This document shows positions 30,855-43,283 of a stretch of 64,000 bases of DNA, one piece after another. The stretch comes from Rhizomys pruinosus (Eukaryota; Chordata; Mammalia; Rodentia; Spalacidae): contig VZQC01005563.1 in assembly GCA_009823505.1 (NCBI GenBank), positions 67,834 to 131,833 of the forward strand. The letters are read 5' to 3'. Under the pieces are notes generated by a model. It worked only from the letters and a program-made list of their open reading frames with translations, was not told the origin of the DNA and ran no database searches. The translations under genes were made by a program, and so were the position numbers. Position 1 is the first letter of the stretch. Every line of letters begins with the position of its first letter.

Positions 30855-31106
30855 GGGGCTGGAGAGATGGCTCAGTGGTTAAGAGCACCAACTGCTCTTG
30901 CAGAGGATCTGAGTTCAATTCCCAGCACCCACATGGCGGCTAAGAACCATCTTTAAGCCGGGTGAGGTGGTGCATGCCTTTAATCCTAACACTTGGGAGG
31001 TAGAGGTAGGCGGATCTCTGTGAGTTCAAGGCCAGCCTGGTCTACAGAGTGAGTTCCAGCCCTGCTGGGGCTGTAGGGAGACCCTGTCTCAAAAAGACCA
31101 AAAAAG
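30855..31106 (+). mobile_element. composite B2-B1 SINE (copy B, unit 2)
   Basis: Clean version: B2 to 'aagaaccatctttaa', then B1 start 'gccgggtgaggtggtgcatg' at 30,957 and a full B1 to poly-A. A-rich flanks ('aaagaaaaaca' and 'aaagaaaaatca') may be the target-site duplication, but low complexity makes that weak. Confidence 0.85.
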
Positions 31107-31125
31107 AAAAATCAAACAAAGGGTT

Positions 31126-31210
31126 GGATTGGGGATAGTTCAGTGGGCAGAGTATTTGCCTTATGTGTGAGACCCTAGGTTCAACCTCCCAGTACAAAAA
31201 CCAAACGATC
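31126..31210 (+). mobile_element. ID-like SINE (unit 2)
   Basis: As at 15,588, with the same 'gttcagtgggcagagtattt' head. Confidence 0.65.
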
Positions 31211-31253
31211 CCCCCCCAATCTAACCAGAACAATGTAGTTAAGTTGTACTTTT

Positions 31254-31497
31254 ATTTTTTTAAGTTTTTTAAAAAAATTTTTATTGTTATTTTCATATGT
31301 ATATGAATGTACTGTCTGCATGTAGGTCTGTGCACCCGTGTCGTGCAATGCCGCAGAGGTCAGAAGAGGGTGTCAGGATTCCCCTGGAACTGGAGTTAAA
31401 GACAGTTCTTAGCCGCCATGTGGGTGCTGGGGATCGAACCCGGGTCCTCTGCAAGAGCAGTCGGCGCTCTTAACCGCTAGGCCATCTCTCCAGCCCC
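31254..31497 (-). mobile_element. young B2 SINE (unit 2)
   Basis: Clean, CpG-intact reverse B2 with the target-site duplication ttaagttgtactttt at 31,239-31,253 and 31,498-31,512. Confidence 0.95.
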
Positions 31498-31599
31498 TTA
31501 AGTTGTACTTTTAAAATGTACAGTTCAGGCTAGTCTGTGACTCAGTGAGGGAACACATGTTTAGCATGGGTGCCATCCCCAGCACAAAACAAAATCCCA

Positions 31600-32425
31600 G
31601 TTCAACAGTTATATCCACTTTTGCAACTGTCACAGTACCTTAGAAGATTGTGTCTGTGCTGGAAACAGCCCTCAATGGGTTAACAGTTACTCCTTACCCC
31701 TCCAACTCTACCCTAGCCCTAGACAACCACTAATCCACTTTGCCTGTACACATTTGCCTATTCTGGACAGTTCATAGAAATAGAATTATGCCATAATTTG
31801 GTTGAGATTGGCTTTTTTCACTTAGCATGTTTTCAAGTTCATCCTAGCATTGAAGATTCTTTCCCTTTTATGGCTAAATAAATACTCCATTGTATTCCTC
31901 ATGACATTTTGTTTACTCAGTCATCAGTTGATGGGTATTCTAAATAATGCTGTGAATATTTGTGTACATAGTTCTGTGTGGACAGGTGTTTCCATTCCTC
32001 CTAGGTTCATACCTAGGATCGGTACTGCGGGTCATAAAGCAGATGTATGTTTAACCCTTAGGGACTGGCCAGACTACTGTCCAAAGCAGATGGTCCGTTT
32101 TGCCAGCCATGCGGCATCTCCCCACCCTCACTGACACTGTTACATGCTTTTGATCACAGGCACCCTCCTAATATGAAGTAGTGCGTCACTGTGTTTTTAT
32201 ATGTATTTCCTTGGCTAATGCTGCTGGCTACTGTTTATTGGCCATTTTATATAGCTTCTTTGGGGGTAAATGTCTATTTAGAGCCTATTCAGCTTATTTT
32301 AAAACAGGGTTGTCTTTTTATTGAGTTGTAGGGCTTCTTTATGTATTACAATAGTCCCTTATCAGAGACACCATTTGCAGAAAGGTTTTCCCATTCTTTG
32401 GGTTATCTTTTCTTTTTCACTTTCT
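31600..32425 (-). mobile_element. old LINE-1 (L1M type) 3' end (unit 2)
   Basis: Clean copy of 16,080-16,905; here 'cagttgatgggtattctaa' and 'gaatatttgtgtacatag' fit the L1 pattern better than the indel-marked unit 1. Confidence 0.78.
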
Positions 32426-32589
32426 GTTTGAGTCAAGGTCTTACCCCAGGCTGAAACCCATCCTGTGGTCCTGAGTGCTGGGGCCAGCCACCAAGGCTGG
32501 CAGTTGACCTGCACTTTTTTTTTTTTTAAATGTTCTTTAATACCTAATGGTTTGATGCAATCCAGTATCTTTTTTTTCTTTTTTTTTTA

Positions 32590-32799
32590 AATTATTTTTA
32601 TGTGTATGAGTGTACTGTCTACATGTAGGTTGGTGCACCCATGTTGTGCAATGCCTCGGAGGTCAGAAGAGGGTGTCGGATTCCCCTAGAACTGGAGTTA
32701 AAGACGGTTTTTAGCCGCCATGTCGGTGGTGGAAATCGAACCCGGGTCCTCTGCAAGAGTAGTCAGCGCTCTTAACCACTGAGCCATCTCTCCAGCCCC
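32590..32799 (-). mobile_element. B2 SINE (unit 2)
   Basis: Clean reverse B2 ending 'gagccatctctccagcccc'. Confidence 0.92.
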
Positions 32800-32844
32800 T
32801 CCTTTTTTCTTTTTGTTGTGTGTGATTTACTTTTTGTTGTTTGT

Positions 32845-32911
32845 TTTCTGTGGTGCTAGGGGACCAAGCTCAGGGTCTTGTACAATCCAAGCAAGCACTT
32901 TACCACACTTT
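32845..32911 (-). mobile_element. ID/B4 remnant (unit 2)
   Basis: Copy of 17,343-17,410. Confidence 0.5.
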
Positions 32912-33848
32912 GAGGAAACGCTACCAAAATCCAACTTGAACTTTGCAGGCCAGGCACTGAGATTTCAGGGTGTAGTAGGGTTTTGTGGTCCCCTTTGAGG
33001 AGGATTTCTTCCCGTTTGGTGATGCATTCTTCCATTGCAGCCACAGCTCTTCAGAGCCTGGGAACAGAGTCCCTGGGGACTCTTCTCTGTGTTTACACCC
33101 CGTTCCTCTCCTGAGGTCTACCACAATAGAGCAGCTGAAATGACAGTTTGGAGATATCCTTTATTGTGAAAACTCAATGGCCTTTGTCTCTGGGATTTGA
33201 AATTTTCATGCAAGTGTTGGCAGCAAGGGTCAGGAAGGAGGAGGGGAAGAGGCGAGAGAAACCCTGTACTGATTTCCCTGGTGAGTCATCTTGACTTCCA
33301 GTTGTTTTGATTTTTTCACCCATAAACTAGGGAGAACACCTCCATTCCCCTATCCCAGTGAGGTTGCTAAGAGGCTGAATTAATTTGTATTTGTTAGTAG
33401 ACTTTGAGATCTTAGATTAAAGGCATTGCTGAGACTCAAGGTATTATTATAATAAATAATTTAATAGCAGGGTGAGGTAGCTGAAGCAAGGATTGGTAGG
33501 AAGGTGGAGGCTCAAAGCTGTGAAGGGGTTGCTGCCGGGGAGCCTTAACCCACACACGGACTCTTATTCTCCGAGGTGTTAAACTAGGATTGCCTCATAA
33601 GCCCTGGGCTGTTTCTTCTAGCTTCAGCACAGCCTTATTGAATGCTTCCTCCAAGAGCTTTCCATACTGAGATGGAAATCTTTTCAGGAAATAGGCATAT
33701 AAATTAAAACAATTAGAAACAATGTGGGACATTATAATCAAATACTGGATTGACTATAACAAGTGTCGGAAAGAAGGAAGTGTTCTGTTGACTTCCAGCT
33801 TTACCACCCACCAGCTGTTGTGTCTTTGCCTTCATTTCTCCTCACTTT
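32912..33848. other. single-copy stretch of unit 2
   Basis: Copy of 17,411-18,356; no gene recognised. Confidence 0.5.
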
Positions 33849-33995
33849 ATTTTATTTTATTATTATTATTATTTTTTATTTTGGTCTTTTTGAGATAGGG
33901 ACTCCCTTTAGTTCCAGCTGGCCTGGAGCTTACTATGTAGACCAGGCTGGCCTTGAACTTACAGAGATCTGCCTGCCTCTGCCTCCTGAATGCTA
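33849..33995 (-). mobile_element. B1 SINE, 5'-truncated (unit 2)
   Basis: Reverse B1 'gagatagggactcccttt' to 'gcctcctgaatgctag'. Confidence 0.88.
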
Positions 33996-35384
33996 GTTTC
34001 TCCTGTAACAGCAATTGTTCTGGATAAGTTCTTAGAGTAATGGCTAACACAGTAAACACTCTCTTGTCAGACTGTGCTTTGGCTGACGAGGTCGGGCCAA
34101 GTTGCTCTATCCTCAGAGCCTCAGTATTCTTTCTGTAAAAAGGGAGTAAGGGTATTCCCAACTTTCAGTGTTTATAAAGTGCAGCATGCTTTGCAAGCAT
34201 TGGCTAGATGATAGTAGTTTACTATCATCAACATTGTTGCCCCCCTTCCCCCCCACTTCCCTGGCTGAGGCAGGGCGCTTTCGCAAGTGGTTTAAGTTAT
34301 GGGGATGTTTTGGAAGCTGGAGTGTGAAGTAAGTAAGAAGGGACTGGGAAGAGTCAAGTGATCGTGATCAGAGTAGAAAGCAGAGATCCGGGAAAAGGGA
34401 AGACCGGAAGTACTGGGGCTTTTCACTTTTCCATGCCACCCCGGCGAAGTTTTCTCCCCGTCGCCTCTTCAGTAATCTCGACTCTCACCTGTGCAGCCAG
34501 CAAGCCTGTCACTCTGCAGTCCTAGAACACACAGCCTCCCACCTAAGGAATGTGGGCCCAGATACACCGCCCAGTGGAGCGCCTCCCGCTGTCAGGAGCA
34601 AGGACGCCTGGTCGCTGTCTCCCTACGGTCTACCAGTATCCAGTTTCAAAGTCACCTGAAAGCCATTTCCTCTCGTGCCCCGCCCCTCCCCGTCGTCTAT
34701 CATCAGGAGCCCGCTTTTCCCAGGAGCAGCAGCATTTTTGCTTTTGGAGGGTAGTGGTGGTGGGGGACTCTATAGCCAGTAGAAATGTCCCATTTCTGCT
34801 GCAGCACTATGAAGCCTGTAGGAAGGTCATCTAGACTTCGAGTCTAGCCTGGGCAACAAAAAGTGGGCCTGACTCAAAATACATTAAAAAAAACAAAACA
34901 AAACAAAAATCTGCAGTAGACCGGCGTGGTGGCACACACCTGTAATCCCAGCACAGGAGACTTGGAGGTAGGAGGATCCTAACTTCAAGGACACTGAGAT
35001 CCTGTTTGAATACACACAAAGATTTAACCTCTGGTTCAAAACCCAACTTTAGTGTTTAATGTCGCTAACCCACCTTCACTCCTTACTCCACTTCCCGGTG
35101 CTCGCCCTTCTGTGTTCAGAATCACACGCAAACTGGGGTCCTGTCACTCATGTCCCTCTGTCCTGTCTTCCCCACTCAGTACCGGTGGAGCGCCCCGCCC
35201 CCGCCCCAAGTTATGCGCTTTATCGCTTTCCCCTCTGGCTTTTCTGAAAGTCGGATTTTACAACTGTAAAGGGTCACTGAGACCTAGTTTCGGTGAGGAA
35301 TTCGAGACGTGCCTTTCTGACTCAGCTGCTTAGCAGACCCGCTCGGGTAGGACCGAGACCTCCAGCTCCTTTGAGACTGGGAAA

Positions 35385-36490
35385 GCCGGGGTGGCTGACC
35401 CTGGTGCCCCAAGTCCCAACACCGCCGGGATGCTTTGGCCGCCGTCTCGGCGCGATAGCTGGTCGGTGACTCGAGGTTTACCATACCGTGTGCGTCTAGG
35501 GACCGCAGGGCTCTAGGTGGCCAGGAAGGAGACCCACAGGGCGGGCGTTAATCATTAGCCACTCTGTCGCGGCCTCCAGCCCCGGCCCCAGCACCCAGCT
35601 TGCAGCTCGCCGCGCAGCCAAGGTTCCCCCGGGGCCCCCGCCGAGCCGCCCATTGCACGATCCCAGCCCGGAGCGCCAGTCTCCACCCACCGGGAACATT
35701 CCTGGTCCGCCCCTCCCGCTCCGTCCCACCCGCCGCAGCCGGGGCTCCGCTGGCCGCGACTTCCTGCCTGGCGCTGGGGGAGCCGCGCGCGTAGACCGAG
35801 GGTCCCGAGGGTCCCGAGGGTCCCCCATCGCAGAGGGAGGCCGCCGGGACGGCGGAGAGGCTGGCGGAGGGCGGGAGCCGCCGGCCGCCACGGACGCTTC
35901 CGAGAGCGACTTTCAAACTCGCGCCCGCGCCGCGGCGCCACCTGGGCAGCTCCGCGCACCCTGCGCGTCCCCAGCCTGCAGGGCTGCCAGCTCTCGGTGA
36001 GTGTCCCCGCGTCCGCCCCTCTCCCCTTGCTCTGTCCTAGTGGCGGTGCCTAGCGAGTCGCGCCGGGGTTCTGCCCTGCGGGGACCACGCTAGCCCTGCG
36101 TGGGATGAGGTCCTGGGCTCAGGGCTGCGAGGACCCACCTCGCGGATGGTTAGAGCGCGGGAAGGTGTAAGGGGAGACACTGCTTGTCCCCACCCCGGAA
36201 ACCAAAGGGGTGAATGCTGGAGGTGGCCTCGAAGAGACTCCGCTGGAAATCCGGGAAGCCCCCGAGGCCGCGCCACCCGCTCCCCTTTGCGGGCACAGGC
36301 GCCCGGGGTTGGTCCTTGCCCGGGACTGTGGGCCCTCTGGCCCTGTGCGCCCAGAAACACGCAGGCACTCAGCCTGTTCCGGGTTGGTGCCACACGGTGC
36401 TCGCTCTGGGGAACCTCAGCTGCCTGTCCAGGCGGGATTAGAGTGAGTGCCAGAAGCCGAGTGTGAGGAGCTGGAAATCTAGAGCCGCTC
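35385..36490 (+). promoter_or_regulatory. CpG island with probable first exon (unit 2)
   Basis: Same GC boxes, triple gagggtccc repeat (35,798-35,824) and donor ctctcg|gtgagtg (35,997) as in unit 1. Over the central 1 kb I saw only single-base differences, for example tctgtcgcgg here versus tcggtcgcgg at 20,135, and tagagccgct versus tagagacgct at 21,055. If both units are real, the gene has two alternative first exons about 15.4 kb apart. Confidence 0.7.
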
Positions 36491-37620
36491 TCTGGCTGCC
36501 CTAACTGCCCCGTCCTTCTACCCTTTCAATTGCTTTGGTTTTTCATACCCCACTCCTGGATAAGGTGTTTGAGCTAGAGATGTTGAAGATGTTGTTTAGG
36601 TAGCCATTTTTTTTTTTTTTTAAATTCTGGAGCTACTTTTGAAAACAAAGAGAGAAAAAAAAAAACGGAACAAGAACTGTACTGGTTGGAGGGTGGAGAG
36701 ATGCGGCTTTGCGGAGGAGGCGCTAAAGGCTGAGTAAGAGTTTCATTCCCAAAGCCACTCAAACTCTTGGTAGATGGAAGGGCTGTTGGGGTACCCTGAG
36801 GCCCTCCAGCAGCCACCAGTACTGTAACACCTTATAGGGAACCGTATTCTTGAGGTTCCCAGTCTTCCCAGCCGTGCCTCTGCATGCATTGCAATCACAT
36901 GGTCCTTGCTCAAGAAATAATTAGCCGGGACTGTAATGACAGCCCAGGGAGGGAGAAGAGGCTCCCTGCTGTGCCTGGACTTCTGGAGAGTTCCTTTCCA
37001 ATTCCTTCTTTGGTAGACTGGGAGTGGACTTCTGGGTCCCAGCGGTCCCCGAAAGAAACCCTAGGGACTAAACACTAGAAGGTGAACTATTCCGGTTATT
37101 CCTCCTTGTGGTCTGGGCTCACGGATGGCCGGCCCCATCTTCCATTTTTCCATTCGTATATTTACTGTTAGCATGCCTGCTGACTCTGCTGGGCCTCGGG
37201 CCTTCCCAGGATAGCGCTGGGAGATGGGAATGAAGCTCCCTCCCACCCCCCTCCAATCCCCCAGGCTGGGCTGCTAAGGGAGTGGTCTCTCTGTTTTAGA
37301 GCTGCTTTGGGATCTTTTCTGTTGCCTTTTACTAGAAGTGGTCAGGAGAATAGCAGGACCACTGGACTGAGAGTCTAACTTCAGATTTTTGCTGGCGGTT
37401 TAGCCCTGGCCTTACTGTGTAGTGTTTAATATTGATAGTGTCTGGGGCTGGAAGGCTACTCAGATCAACCTGCTCCACTTAACAAATGAAGACCACAGGG
37501 CCCAGGGAGGTGAGGCGATTTTAGCCTGGATCTCTGTTAGCCAAGTAGAGGCCAGACTTCCTTACTGTCTAATCATCCTGGCCTTTTTCCAACATGAATT
37601 GCCCCTGGGTAGATCCTGAC
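36491..37620. other. probable first-intron DNA (unit 2)
   Basis: Copy of 21,061-22,212; no exon recognised. Confidence 0.45.
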
Positions 37621-37628
37621 ACCCCCTC

Positions 37629-37782
37629 TTTCTTTCTTCCTCTTCTTTTTTTGTCTTTTTGAGACAGGGTCTCCCTTTGGTCCCAGCTGTCTTGGAACTC
37701 ACTATGTAGACCAGGCTGACTTTGAACTCCCAGAGATCCGCCTGCCTCTGCCTCTCGAGTGCTGGGATTAAAGGCCTGGCTG
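37629..37782 (-). mobile_element. B1 SINE (unit 2)
   Basis: Clean reverse B1 with short direct repeats 'caccccctct' on both sides. Confidence 0.9.
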
Positions 37783-37792
37783 TCACCCCCTC

Positions 37793-38674
37793 TTAATTCA
37801 TTTGTCTTTTCTGACTCAGTTTCCATACAAAGTGCTTGGTTTTCTTTGTAGTGGCCATGGTTAGGATCAAACGAAGCTGCCAGTGTGAGAAGTGCTCCAT
37901 AAACTCTTAGAAAACAAAAGATGTGCAGTATTGCAAGGGGGCCTTAAGCATTTACTAGATATGTCCTGTCTGCACCACAGGAGATGGTGGACAGCAGGAG
38001 CCGGGGGTGGCAGTTTACTTTCTGCCAGAGTAAACATTGGACTTTACCGAACCCACTGCTATCTCAGGGTCACTGTGTTTACACCAGAACAGGTCAAAGG
38101 CCATGGGCTGGGAGATGACCAGAACTGGAGGGGGTGGGGATCTGGCTCCAGATGGAAAGCCTGGCCCATCACTCTCACAACTTGCACAGGCTCCGTCCAG
38201 CCTCAAGCGAGGTTGCCACAAGCCATGACTGGCCCTGGCCCTGGAGGGTTAATTGTGAAGGTATTCTCTTTTGTGCTGGGGTGGAGGGGACTGTGGTGAT
38301 GGGAGGAGGGGACTGTGGTGATGGGAGGAGGTGCCACCTTTGCAGCTGCACTGAGAGCTGACTTCTGTCCGGCCATTGCTCCGGACCGTCTCTGGCCAGC
38401 TGCATGTCCACAGGCCTTTGTTTCAGGGCTGCAGCTTGCCCTGCTCATTGCCTTCTCTTCCCAGCTTTTAGAAGCCCTTAGGCCGGACCTCTGGCTGCTA
38501 GAAATTACTACTGACTGCAGAAAGGCTCTTCTAGAGTCCCCAGGGGCCCTGGCGGACTTACTAGGCTCATCTTAGGGCCTCCAACCCTCCCCTGACCACA
38601 CAGATTCCCTCACTGTCTTTTCTCAGCTCTCCCTTCTTCCTACATTCATGCCTCTTTGTTCTATTTTATGAAGC
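37793..38674. other. single-copy intron-like stretch (unit 2)
   Basis: Copy of 22,364-23,264 including the 22-bp tandem pair. Differs at about 38,150-38,225, where the two units have different indels. Confidence 0.45.
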
Positions 38675-39120
38675 AATCATTACATTTAACAGTTATTTAT
38701 TTAGCATCTGCTGTATATGAATACTGGCCATCTGGTACATAGCAGTGAACAAAAGTATGTTTTTAAAAATTTGTATGTGTACATGAATGTATTTATTGCT
38801 TGCATCTGTGCATGTGTACCCATGTTATGCAAAGCTGGTGGAGTCAGAAGAGGGCATCGGATTCCCCTGGAACTGTAGTTATGGATGGCTGTTAGTCGCC
38901 ATGTGGGTCCTGGGAATTGCACCCAGGTCCTCTGCAAGAGCAGCTAGTGCTCTTATCCACTGAGCCATCACTCCAGCTCCCAAAAGTATGGTTTTTAGCA
39001 ATCATTGACCTGGTGGAGCTAGCTTCTAGTGGGGGAAGATGACAGGAAACAAGGTAAATAATTGAAGTAGGGTGTTAGTAGTTTGGATGGGGTAGCAAGA
39101 AAAGTTTCCCTAACAAAAGG
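38675..39120 (-). mobile_element. LINE-2 relic split by a B2 (unit 2)
   Basis: As at 23,265-23,710; the inserted reverse B2 (38,758-38,979) is clean and flanked by 'caaaagtatg'. Confidence 0.6.
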
Positions 39121-39209
39121 ACTCTTGAGCTGACCAGAGGGAGGAGATACTTTTCTTGAGTTCTTGATGTCTATTCCTCAAAACCTAGTTCAGCATCCTG
39201 ATGTGACAT

Positions 39210-39420
39210 TTTGGTGCAGGGTTTGGAGTTGGACAGGCCTGGATTTAAATCTTTGGTTGACAGCGTCCCAGCCCTGCAGCCAATCTGTTGACTTTGAGCC
39301 TTTGTTTCTCACCTGTAAAGTGAGTTACTCAACATGTGGCACTGTGAGAATGAACAATGAGATAGCATGTTGCCTGGCTGTGCTTAGCAAGCCCTAGAGA
39401 GCTATGCAATAAGGCAATAA
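39210..39420 (+). mobile_element. MIR SINE (unit 2)
   Basis: Identical in the compared parts to 23,800-24,010. Confidence 0.68.
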
Positions 39421-39440
39421 ATTATTCCTCCAACCAGATT

Positions 39441-39589
39441 CTTTTTTTTTTTTTTTTTTTGAGCAGGGTCTCCCTGTAGCCCTAGCTGGCCTGGAACTCA
39501 TTATGTAGACCAGGCTGGCCTTGAACTCACAAAAGAGATGTCTGCCTCTGCCTCTGCAGAGATTAAAGGCGTGCACCACCATCCTCAGC
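39441..39589 (-). mobile_element. B1 SINE (unit 2)
   Basis: Clean reverse B1 with a poly-T head. Confidence 0.9.
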
Positions 39590-40164
39590 CTTCTCCAATT
39601 CTGCAGGAGTAGCAGGGTGTATTTCTGACAGTGCTAGGACTCTGGATGAAAAGCTTTTCATTTTAAGTATTGGGTAGAAGCAGGGAATTCGAAGGAAAGG
39701 AAAATAGAAAACCCTAGTGGGTCCTTCTACTGGTAATTCTTTCTGTCCTACCCTAGATTGCTTCTGTCTGGTTGAGGATGCAGGGTTCCCAGATGTGGGC
39801 TGGCCCTTGGCCCTCATACATAGGGTGGCTTAGGGCAGGCTTGACCTGCCTTGCTCTGGATTTCCCCCTGCTTCTAGCCAGCGGATGAATCACACCTTTG
39901 TCCCTGGCCTCTTCATGTGGCCTCACAGCTGGGAAGGCTGTCCAGCCCCCTTTCATCTTAGGCTTAGTGGTGGTAAGTTATCCTGGGGGTGTTAAGAAGG
40001 GGTCAGGGAAGGAAAAGAAAGGGGTACATGGTAGGTGAGCTGTTCTGCTAAGGTGACAAGAAGGTCCTGATAGAGGCTCTGAGGGACCCTGCAAAGACTT
40101 TTGATAAGGGGTCCCTTTTGATATTTGATATTTTATTTTAATAAAATATTAAATATTTTTATAT

Positions 40165-40340
40165 TTATTTATATCCACATGCATGTGTATGTGTGCATGT
40201 CACAGTGCATATGGAGGTTAGAGGACAACTTGTGGGAACCAGTGTTCTCTTTCCCACCATGTGGGTCCTAGTGATCGAACACAGGTTGTCAGGCTTGGTG
40301 GCAAGTGCCTTTCCCCATTGAGCCATCTCAAGGGCCCAGA
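40165..40340 (-). mobile_element. B3 SINE (unit 2)
   Basis: Reverse B3 'gaggttagaggacaacttgt' to 'ttgagccatctcaagggccc'. Confidence 0.78.
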
Positions 40341-40424
40341 AGTAGTTAATTTTTTGAGATAGAGTCTTGCTGTGCTGTCTAGGCTAGCCTCCCTTTCCTG
40401 GGCTTAAAAAAAAAAAAATTCCAG

Positions 40425-41008
40425 ACTCTCAGAATTGCATCTGGCTGGACTATGGGAATGGCAGGCACAGTGAGAGCTCAGGGTCAGGCCTGTGCAGATC
40501 TAAACTGTCTCCACCCAACCCGTCTGATGCGTCTCTTCCCCTCTCCTCTGGAACCACCAGCCTCCTCCAAGGGGTGTAATCTAAAATGCTGTTGTCAAAG
40601 TTTGTGGCCAGCGGTTTCCTGGGGGCCCTGCCCTGGCTCAGGAAGTGAAGGATGGGCTGTGGAGGGCCAGGCCCAGGGAAGTGGTCATCACGCAGACCAC
40701 TCCCCCAAGGCATCTGCAGGCACACACTTGCACAGGCAGGACAGCCAGGCCCTGCCCTGGGAGAGGGAACTTTTGGAAACTGTCAGTTGATGTAAACCCA
40801 GATATAATCGGGCCTCAGAGGAAGTTGGAAAGAGGGTCCTGCATAGCCCTAAGAATGTTTGTGACTTTGGGTGTCCTAAAGTCAGGAAGAAGGACATTAG
40901 GCCAGCCTGTGGTCCTCAGGAGCTAGTCTGGAGTTGCTGACTGCTTCTTGGTCTAGCTATCTGGGGGAATCCAGGCTGCTTTGCTAAATGTATCTGGGCT
41001 TTGTTCGT
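40425..41008. other. single-copy stretch of unit 2
   Basis: Copy of 25,020-25,600. A further single-copy part follows the B1 relic at 41,144-41,640. Confidence 0.45.
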
Positions 41009-41639
41009 TCTTTTTTTTCACCTTCTTTGAAAGAGGGTGTCACTGTGTACCTCTAGCTGGCCTAGAACTCTTACTAAACCATTTTGATGGTTTATATAAC
41101 CATCCAAACCACAGTGCTGGGATTGCAAGTGCCATACCATGCTCGAGCCTTCCTGGACTCATTTTGATTAGAATCTCTCTGTGAGGAGGAATGGAGTTCA
41201 TCCGTCTTCATTCTCATGTACTACTATACAGAGTGTGATTCGCAGGGCATGATGGGCTGCTGCTGGGGTCCACCTGAGAAGAACCTGGGTGTGGTGGTCT
41301 CATCTGTCTAGCACTAGGGGAGGAAGGGCAGGGATAGAGTCTAGACTGGGTAGGCTGTTGCCACCTGGGAATTTAAGCTAAAGGTGACCAAGACTTTGAT
41401 AGCTCTGTTGGCTGAGCCTTGGAGAGGTTACTTGGATTTAGCTCAAAGACTGGGAGGACTCATTTTATGCTGAGCAGACTCAAGAGCTGAACATAGGAAT
41501 GGAACAAGGTTCTAGAAGATGCCAGCTACATGCAGCCTTTTGAGAAACACAGTGAGGGCCCTGGAGATTATTCTCATTATTGCTAGATTTGAGTTAAGAT
41601 GGGAGACAGGGATATAAGAAGGATGAAATTTTTTTAAAA

Positions 41640-41807
41640 GTTCTTTTTTTTGGGGGGGGGACTTTTTGAGACAGGGTTTTCCTGTTGTAGCCCAAGCTGT
41701 CCTGGTACTTACCACGTAAACCAGGCTGGCCTTGAACTCACAGAAATCTGCCTCCCTCTGCCTCCCAAGTGCTGGGATTAAAGTTCACCACCATACCTGG
41801 CGCGGCT
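41640..41807 (-). mobile_element. B1 SINE (unit 2)
   Basis: Reverse B1 after a T-run and G-run. Confidence 0.88.
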
Positions 41808-41827
41808 TATTTTTCTTAAATCATATT

Positions 41828-41832
41828 TTATT

Positions 41833-41895
<63 letters not shown>

Positions 41896-42003
41896 TGTGG
41901 TCAGAGGACAGCTTGTGGGAGTTGTTTCTCCCCTTCCACCATGGGGGTCCCAGGGATTAGACTTGGTGATGGGTACCTTTACCCACTGAGCCATCTTACT
42001 GGC
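41828..42003 (-). mobile_element. (AG)n(TG)n plus B3 SINE (unit 2)
   Basis: AG array 41,837-41,863 and TG array 41,864-41,891, then B3 'cagaggacagcttgtggg' to 'gagccatcttactggcc'. Confidence 0.75.
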
Positions 42004-42097
42004 CTGAGATCTGTTTTTGTTTCACCATGGTGACAGAACCCCAAGAGGATGTCCTATGCCACCTTCCCAGGCACTGGGACCTCTTAACTCTCTCGAG

Positions 42098-42290
42098 CGC
42101 TGGGCACACGCCTTTAATCCCAGCACTCAGGAGGCAGAGGCAGGCAGATCTCTGTGAGTTCAAGGCCAGCCTGGTCTACAGAGTGAGTTCTAGGTCAGCT
42201 GGGACTAAAGGGAGACCCTGTCTCAAAAAGACCAAAAAACAAACAAACAAACAAACAAACAAACAAAACAAAACAAAAAAAGAACTCTCT
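42098..42290 (+). mobile_element. B1 SINE (unit 2)
   Basis: Clean B1; tail grown to (CAAA)n. Confidence 0.92.
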
Positions 42291-42324
42291 CTTTTTTTTT
42301 TTTCCCCCTTGATTTTTGTCTTTT

Positions 42325-42528
42325 TTAGACAGACTCTCATGTATCCCAGGCTAACCTGGAATGCCACGTGTAGCTGATGACCTTGAGCTTCAGATCCTCC
42401 CTCCTCTACCTACAATTATAGTTGTGCATAATCACAACTGTTTTATGCAGTGCTAGGGATTAAACCCTGGGTTTCATGTATGCTAGGCAAGCACCCTGCC
42501 AACTGAGTTACAACTCTATCTCCCTTCA
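42325..42528 (-). mobile_element. B4 SINE (unit 2)
   Basis: B1-like half plus ID half in reverse, clean enough to read 'aggcaagcaccctgccaac'. Confidence 0.7.
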
Positions 42529-42545
42529 AGTATTTAAAAAAAAAA

Positions 42546-42700
42546 TTGCCCGGCGTGGTGTGGTGCACACCTTTAATCCTAGCACTCAGAGGCAGGGACA
42601 GGCAGATCTCTGTGAGTTCAAGGCCAGCCTGGTCTACATAAAGAGCTCCAGGCCAGCTGGGACGAAAGGGAGACCCTGTCTCAAAAAAAAAAAAAAAAAC
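42546..42700 (+). mobile_element. B1 SINE (unit 2)
   Basis: Full B1 beginning 'gcccggcgtggtgtggtgca'. Confidence 0.92.
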
Positions 42701-42876
42701 ATTATGTGTTTGAGTGTTTTGCCTGCATGTATGTAAGTTCACCATGTGCATGTAATACTCTTGAAGGCCAGAAGTGTATCAGACCTCTGGTTGTTAGCTA
42801 CCATATAGGTGCTGGAATTAAACCTGGGGTCCTATGCAAGACAGCCAGTGCTCTTAACTGCCATCTTTCCAGCCCC
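42701..42876 (-). mobile_element. B2 SINE, shortened (unit 2)
   Basis: Reverse B2 lacking part of the middle. Confidence 0.8.
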
Positions 42877-42896
42877 CCCACTCCCCTGCCCTTTTT

Positions 42897-43135
42897 TTTT
42901 TTTTATTTTATTTATTTCTGTATGTGTATGAATGTACTGTCTGTATGCAGGTTTGTTGCACCCGTGTCGTGTGCATGCCGCTGAGGTCAGAAGCGGGTCT
43001 CAGATTCCCCTGGAACTGGAGTTCTGGAATTGGAGTTTCAGACGGTTCTCGGCCGCCATGTGGGTGCTGGGGATCGAACCCGGGTCCTCTGTAAGAGCGG
43101 TCGGCGCTCTTAACCGCTAGGCCATCTCTCCAGCC
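42897..43135 (-). mobile_element. young B2 SINE (unit 2)
   Basis: CpG-intact reverse B2; target-site duplication ctcccctgccctttttt at 42,881 and 43,136-43,152. Confidence 0.95.
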
Positions 43136-43283
43136 CTCCCCTGCCCTTTTTTAATGATGATAATGATGATGATTTTTTTTTTTGAGGCAGGATGTTGCTG
43201 AATAGCCAAGTTGGCCTGGAAATTGTCTTTGTATCCTAGGCTTTGAACTCACCCTCTTTTGGGATTATAGTATGCACCACAAT

